In this document: positions 4,355 to 7,216 of the stretch, in pieces
Layout of the letters: every line of letters begins with the position of its first letter
Position numbering within the stretch: the stretch's first letter is position 1
From: Clostridia bacterium
GTDB taxonomy: Bacteria; Bacillota_A; Clostridia; TANB77; CAG-508
DNA length: 7,216 bases
Assembly (NCBI GenBank): GCA_017621295.1
Contig: JAGATI010000029.1
Location: 1 to 7,216, forward strand
Reading direction: 5' to 3'
Made by a program: the position numbers and the translations under genes
Notes under the pieces: generated by a model
Seen by the model: the letters and a program-made list of their open reading frames with translations, nothing else
Told to the model about the DNA's origin: nothing
Databases searched by the model: none

Positions 4355-5846
4355 ATGATAAGATTATTGAGTTTATTTACAGGAATTGGAGCATTTGAAA
4401 AGGCTTTAAAAATTTTAAATATACCTTATGAATTAGTAGGTTTTTCAGAGATAGACAAATTTGCAGTAAAAAGTTATTGTGCAATTCATAATGTAGATGA
4501 AAATAAGAATTTAGGTGATGTTAAAAATATAAAAACAGAGAATTTAAAAGAAGTAGATTTTATGACTTGGGGATTTCCTTGCCAGGACATAAGTATTGCT
4601 GGAAATTTAAAAGGGATTGAAGAAGGCAAAACAAGAAGTGGTTTATATTTTGAAGGATATAGAATCTTAAAAGACGTAATGCCAAAGGTTAGCATTATAG
4701 AAAATGTTAAAAACTTAACAAGTAAATGATTTAGAGAAAAGTTTGCTAAAATATTAAAAGATATTGAGGACGCAGGCTATAACAACTATTGGCGAGTATT
4801 AAATGCTAAAGATTATGGTGTACCACAAAATAGAGAGAGGGTATTTGTAGTATCAATTAGAAAAGATATTGACAAATGCTCTTTTAATTTTCCAGATAAG
4901 CAATTTCTAAAGATAAGATTGAAAGATTTACTAGAGGACAATGTAGACGAAAAATATTATCTCTCCGAGAAAGCGATAGGGAGATTAATTAAACATTCCA
5001 ACAAAATAATTACTAAAAAAGAAAATCCAAATGTTAGTAGTTGTTTAGTCGCTGGTTATTTCAAAATGGGAGCAAGAGATGAACAATACATAAAAGATGA
5101 TAAAGTACGAAGAATTGCTGGAGTATTTGATAGTGAAAATAAAAAACATCAAGCTGGAAGTATATATGATGAAAAGGGATTAGCTCCTACAATTACAAGT
5201 GCAAGTGGGGGACATATACAACCACATATATTTGTAAAAGAAGGCACAAAACAAGGTTATACAAAGGTAGCCCTCGGAGATTCCATAAATGTATCATATC
5301 CAAATAACATTAAAAAGCGTGGGAGAGTAGGAAAACAAGTATCACAAACTATTTTAGCAAGTAACAATAATATGGCTACTTTAGAGCAAGTAGATAAAAT
5401 GATTTGCTTAAATAACGAGCAAGGAAAAACAAGTGTGCAAGACAGAGTTTATGATACAAAAGGAATAATGCCAACAGTTACAGCAGGACATTTTAATCCA
5501 AAGATTGCAGAAGATAAAAAAATAGCAATGTTTAATTCATACAATAATAGGAAAATTGATAATATTGCACCTACTCAAACTACTAAATGTGGAAATATAT
5601 ATTCTAGTGCAGCAGTTTTAGTAAGTGAAGATGGAGAATATTGTTTTAGAATTAGAAAACTAACACCAAAGGAATGTTGGAGATTAATGCGGATTTCAAG
5701 ATGAAGATTTTGAAAAAGCTAAAAGTGTTGGAATATCTGATACTCAACTATACAGACAGGCTGGAAATTCAATAGTTGTAGATGTTTTAGCTCAAATATT
5801 TAAGAAACTTATTTTTGAAGATTGTACTTGCATTAAATTCTCATAA
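4355..5846 (+). pseudogene. DNA (cytosine-5) methyltransferase, broken by an in-frame stop and a frameshift
   Basis: This gene encodes a C5 cytosine DNA methyltransferase, which moves a methyl group from S-adenosylmethionine to cytosine. Repaired, it would be 496 residues with all main motifs: FTGIG (8-12, motif I), GFPCQDIS with nucleophile Cys76 (motif IV), ENV (116-118, VI), QNRERVF (158-164, VIII), RKLTPKECWRLMGF (IX) and QAGNS (X). The target-recognition region (about 270-423) holds four imperfect PT-T type units. Two lesions break it: TGA at 4727-4729 (codon 125, after NLTSK), with the same frame continuing FREKFAKIL, and one extra base, C5690, after which GFQDEDFEKAKSVG and motif X lie in another frame up to TAA 5844-5846. 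As written, the products would be a 124-residue N-terminal piece and an untranslated remainder. No restriction enzyme gene is adjacent, so an orphan phage-type methyltransferase is likely. Read error must be excluded before calling it dead. Confidence 0.9.
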
Positions 5847-5902
5847 TTTAAACAAAAAAGTAAATCGCCTAAAAATACTAAAGTATAAAGGAGTAAGCGG
5901 TT

Positions 5903-6472
5903 ATGCAAAATCAAGAAAAAGAAACATATAAAGATTATCTAGTTAGGAAAGTAACAGAAGAAATTGGAAAAGTATTTGAGGCTAAAATGGATCAGGCAAA
6001 AAAAGAATTAAAAGAAATACAATATGAAGATGTTTTAAATAAAACAGAGGAAATACTAAAAAACTATAAAAAATTATCAGAGCATATTGTTTTAACTGAT
6101 AAAGAAAAAGAAAACCTGAAAGATGAAACTGATGAATTTCATAATAAAGAATTAGAAAATATTATGACAGGATTATTTTCGGAAGATGAACTATATTTAG
6201 AAAGTTTATTAAAAAGTAAATATCAAACCAAACTATTTATAGATTTTATAAATAGAGTAATTGATAATTACTTAAATGGCGAAATAAAAGATAAAGTTGA
6301 AGCTAGAAAGCGAATTATACTAAAAGAATTATATATTAAAGGTCAAAAGCAGTCAGAATTTATTTATGACAATTATCAAGTGGAAAGAACATTTTATACA
6401 GATAAGGACAAATTGATTAAAGATTTAGCTCCTTATTTTTTTCGGCATAAAAGGGCTCAATATATAAAATAG
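5903..6472 (+). CDS. Sigma/ArpU-like helix-turn-helix protein (putative transcription regulator)
   Basis: The 189-residue protein is helical and charged. Residues 1-75 look like a coiled coil (KVFEAKMDQAKKELKEIQ, KTEEILKNYKKLSEH). The C-terminal 55 residues (KVEARKRIILKELYIKGQKQSEF, then VERTFYTDKDKLIKDLAPYFF) resemble the sigma region 4-like helix-turn-helix of phage ArpU/RinA-type regulators, in which the recognition helix reads RTVYR-D-KAI--L. These proteins activate late or packaging genes in Firmicute phages, and their place after a methyltransferase is typical of clostridial prophages. The match is by pattern and memory, so moderate. ATG 5903 follows a good AAAGGAG (5887-5893, nine-base spacing). 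TAG 6470-6472 overlaps the AATAGCTC motif. No hydrophobic or export signal is present. Confidence 0.6.
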   Translation: MQNQEKETYKDYLVRKVTEEIGKVFEAKMDQAKKELKEIQYEDVLNKTEEILKNYKKLSEHIVLTDKEKENLKDETDEFHNKELENIMTGLFSEDELYLESLLKSKYQTKLFIDFINRVIDNYLNGEIKDKVEARKRIILKELYIKGQKQSEFIYDNYQVERTFYTDKDKLIKDLAPYFFRHKRAQYIK

Positions 6473-6608
6473 CTCAAATTATTAAGAACGCTAAAGGCAG
6501 GATAATGATGCAGTTCGCATCATAAACACACATAGAAAAACAAGTTTTCTAGTTCTCTGCTTTTTGCAGAAAATTAAGAGGTTTTAAAGAGTATATACGA
6601 ATGGAATT
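6473..6608 (+). ncRNA. Gap with three successive hairpins (possible structured leader RNA)
   Basis: Three hairpins follow one another on the + strand: ATGATGC-AGTTC-GCATCAT (6505-6523), TAGAAAA-ACAAG-TTTTCTA (6533-6551) and TCTGC-TTTTT-GCAGA (6556-6570). The first loop, AGTTC, recurs at 6551-6555, and GAAC at 6486-6489 could pair with either. None has the U tract of a terminator. A six-codon frame (MMQFAS, 6505-6525) lies within the first hairpin behind AGG. I match it to no known RNA family. It may be a leader controlling the gene at 6624. Confidence 0.35.
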
Positions 6609-6610
6609 AT

Positions 6611-6615
6611 GGAGG
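6611..6615 (+). promoter_or_regulatory. Shine-Dalgarno site fixing the start at 6624
   Basis: GGAGG at 6611-6615 lies eight bases before ATG 6624. The in-frame ATG 6609 overlaps the site and cannot use it, so the longer start adding MEEKQ is unlikely. Confidence 0.75.
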
Positions 6616-6623
6616 AAAAACAA

Positions 6624-6929
6624 ATGAAAAGTAAAATGGGTATTAATTTTTGGAAAAAAGAGCTAATCAAGCAATTTGATTTGAATGATATAGGAAAAGA
6701 TTTGTTAAATATATTAGAAAAAGTAAGCCCAGAGCGAACTTTAAACTATATTTTATATCAATTTGGCAGATTATATAGAGATGAAATTATAGATATGTAT
6801 TGTGAAAAATATACAAGCGAAAAAATAAATATGATTTTAGAAGATTTAGAAGAAGAAAGTTTAAATGAATATGAAATTGAAAATTACGAGATTAAAGTTG
6901 AAGAATCAGAAGATGAAGAAGAAATCTAA
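6624..6929 (+). CDS. Uncharacterised small acidic protein
   Basis: The 101-residue protein has a helical N-terminal part (INFWKKELIKQFDLNDIGKDLLNILEKVSPERTLNYILYQFGRLYRDEIIDMYCEKY) and a strongly acidic tail from residue 72 (ILEDLEEESLNEYE...EESEDEEEI). I do not recognise the family. The tail and its last 15 bases before the final codon match the -1 frame tail of the gene at 3919, which suggests shared origin of the gene ends. It lies behind the hairpin-rich gap and 34 bases before the last small gene. Small acidic proteins of this kind are common in phage and element early regions, and some mimic DNA, but nothing here shows that role. Confidence 0.7.
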   Translation: MKSKMGINFWKKELIKQFDLNDIGKDLLNILEKVSPERTLNYILYQFGRLYRDEIIDMYCEKYTSEKINMILEDLEEESLNEYEIENYEIKVEESEDEEEI

Positions 6930-6963
6930 TAATAGCTCTTAATAAATACGGAGGAATGAAATT

Positions 6964-7131
6964 ATGGCAAGAAAAAATAATAGGAAACGATTGAATAAAA
7001 CAAAAGAGTTATACATGTTTGGCAGATTAGTTCAAAAGAGCAAAGCAGCCATATATTGCAAATTACATAAATGTTATTTAGAGCCAAAAGATATTACAGA
7101 TGAAAAGTGTAAAATAAAACTGATGAAATAA
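6964..7131 (+). CDS. 55-residue Cys/His small protein
   Basis: ATG 6964 lies nine bases after a full GGAGG (6950-6954), one of the best ribosome sites in the window, so this short frame is probably real. The protein starts very basic (MARKNNRKRLNKTKELY), then GRLVQKSKAAIYCKLHKCYL and DITDEKCKIK. Cys32, His35, Cys37 and Cys49 could hold a zinc ion. I recall similar small clostridial prophage proteins with a YCKLHKCYL-like core and a further Cys after KKC; that last part is absent here, so the C-terminus may be cut short where the gene runs into the terminator stem. The stop (7129-7131) lies in the terminator's 5' arm. The gene closes the co-directional cluster. Confidence 0.65.
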   Translation: MARKNNRKRLNKTKELYMFGRLVQKSKAAIYCKLHKCYLEPKDITDEKCKIKLMK

Positions 7132-7167
7132 TTCAAAATAGAATTGATGAAATTTCATCAGTTTTTT
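7116..7167 (+). terminator. Strong intrinsic terminator ending the cluster
   Basis: AAAACTGATGAAAT (7116-7129) pairs perfectly with ATTTCATCAGTTTT (7152-7165), and the T run continues to 7167. The 22-base loop contains an inner stem, AATTC/GAATT (7130-7134 with 7141-7145). A perfect 14-base palindrome, GATGAAATTTCATC (7146-7159), overlaps the 3' arm and could compete with it. The A-rich 5' flank could let it terminate in both directions. Confidence 0.8.
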
Positions 7168-7180
7168 CTATGGGTGAATT

Positions 7181-7189
7181 TGATATAAT
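7181..7189 (+). promoter_or_regulatory. Extended -10 promoter element near the right edge
   Basis: TGATATAAT matches the extended -10 consensus TGNTATAAT. No clear -35 lies at 17-base spacing (7161-7166 is GTTTTT), which extended -10 promoters tolerate. Placed just after the terminator, it may start the next transcription unit to the right of the window. Confidence 0.35.
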
Positions 7190-7216
7190 TAATATATCTT
7201 TTCTTAAAGAAATAAA

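Larger units (their letters stand above)
640..7216 (+). mobile_element. Integrative mobile element, left part (prophage-like or integrative replicon)
   Basis: An inward-reading integrase preceded by paired repeats is followed by a replication initiator with its own probable origin, small overlapping accessory genes, a C5 methyltransferase and a sigma-like regulator, nearly all on one strand. The left boundary is somewhere in 600-830 and the right one is outside the window. No repressor, relaxase, terminase or capsid gene is seen, so phage remnant, satellite and integrative plasmid-like element remain open. Confidence 0.6.

Noticed and set aside
4727..4729. Recoding of TGA (as Trp or Gly) instead of a lesion
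   Set aside because: TGA stops are rare here, and the only other natural one (2644) has a TAG two codons later, so I considered it. But the eleven Trp codons I found are all TGG, Gly uses GGN, and no other gene holds an internal TGA, so the standard code fits.
4919..5704. Separate gene starting at TTG 4919
   Set aside because: No ribosome site precedes it, and the frame is a continuation of the methyltransferase from before 4727. It is a fragment, not an independent gene.
5875..5886. ATACT/AGTAT hairpin before the gene at 5903
   Set aside because: The loop would be only two bases and the stem is five A+T-rich pairs, too weak to count.
6505..6525. Six-codon leader peptide MMQFAS
   Set aside because: AGG lies upstream, but a frame this short arises easily by chance and its codons are those of a hairpin. 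It is mentioned only as part of the gap.
7119..7160. Hammerhead-like CTGATGA and GAAA near the right end
   Set aside because: The required spacing fails: extra bases separate CTGATGA from the AATTC/GAATT stem and GAATT from GAAA, and there is no proper third stem. The bases are explained by the perfect terminator stem.
7170..7216. ATG 7170 opening a frame to the window edge (MGEFDIINISFL...)
   Set aside because: It lies directly behind the terminator U tract with no Shine-Dalgarno site and overlaps the extended -10 box, so too few bases remain to support a gene.

Overview
This is an A+T-rich window (roughly 70% A+T) with strong GGAGG-type Shine-Dalgarno sites, TGG as the only tryptophan codon in every gene checked, and U-tailed intrinsic terminators. 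That points to a low-GC Firmicute, most likely a clostridial gut-type bacterium using the standard genetic code. The content is that of an integrated mobile element (prophage remnant, satellite or integrative plasmid-like element) rather than core chromosome.

Layout. Positions 1-336 hold the 3' end of a RhuM-family gene. A 494-base gap (337-830) follows. It holds a promoter-like sequence, a 28-base hairpin with DnaA-box-like arms, an orphan scrap encoding the C-terminal half of a SEC-C zinc motif, paired TTGTTGCC/GGCAACAA repeats, and a terminator hairpin in front of the integrase. An intact tyrosine integrase (831-2099) opens the element and is closed by its own terminator (2118-2151). Next comes a co-directional cluster: a nucleotidyltransferase-fold protein (2170-2646) overlapping a winged-helix replication initiator-like protein (2636-3466), two unrecognised small proteins (3473-3919 and 3919-4289/4296), a broken DNA cytosine-5 methyltransferase (4355-5846), a sigma/ArpU-like helix-turn-helix protein (5903-6472), a structured-looking gap (6473-6623), an acidic small protein (6624-6929) and a 55-residue Cys/His protein (6964-7131). 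The cluster ends at a strong terminator (7116-7167). An extended -10 sequence near 7181 may start the next unit.

The best-supported unusual feature is a probable replication origin buried in the initiator gene. It consists of three direct ~18-base iterons plus one inverted half-site (2922-2988), then a 94% A+T stretch (3001-3050), then a perfect DnaA box TTATCCACA (3127-3135). The third iteron is read in a different frame from the other two, so the repeat is conserved as DNA and not as protein.

Decay is visible. The methyltransferase has an in-frame TGA at 4727 and a +1 insertion at 5690. The small gene before it seems to have lost frame at an A8 run, because an acidic tail matching that of another gene in the cluster lies in the -1 frame. 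The genes fit together as integration (int), replication (initiator plus origin), DNA modification (now dead unless the lesions are read errors) and transcription control (sigma-like protein). No repressor, relaxase or structural phage gene lies within the window.
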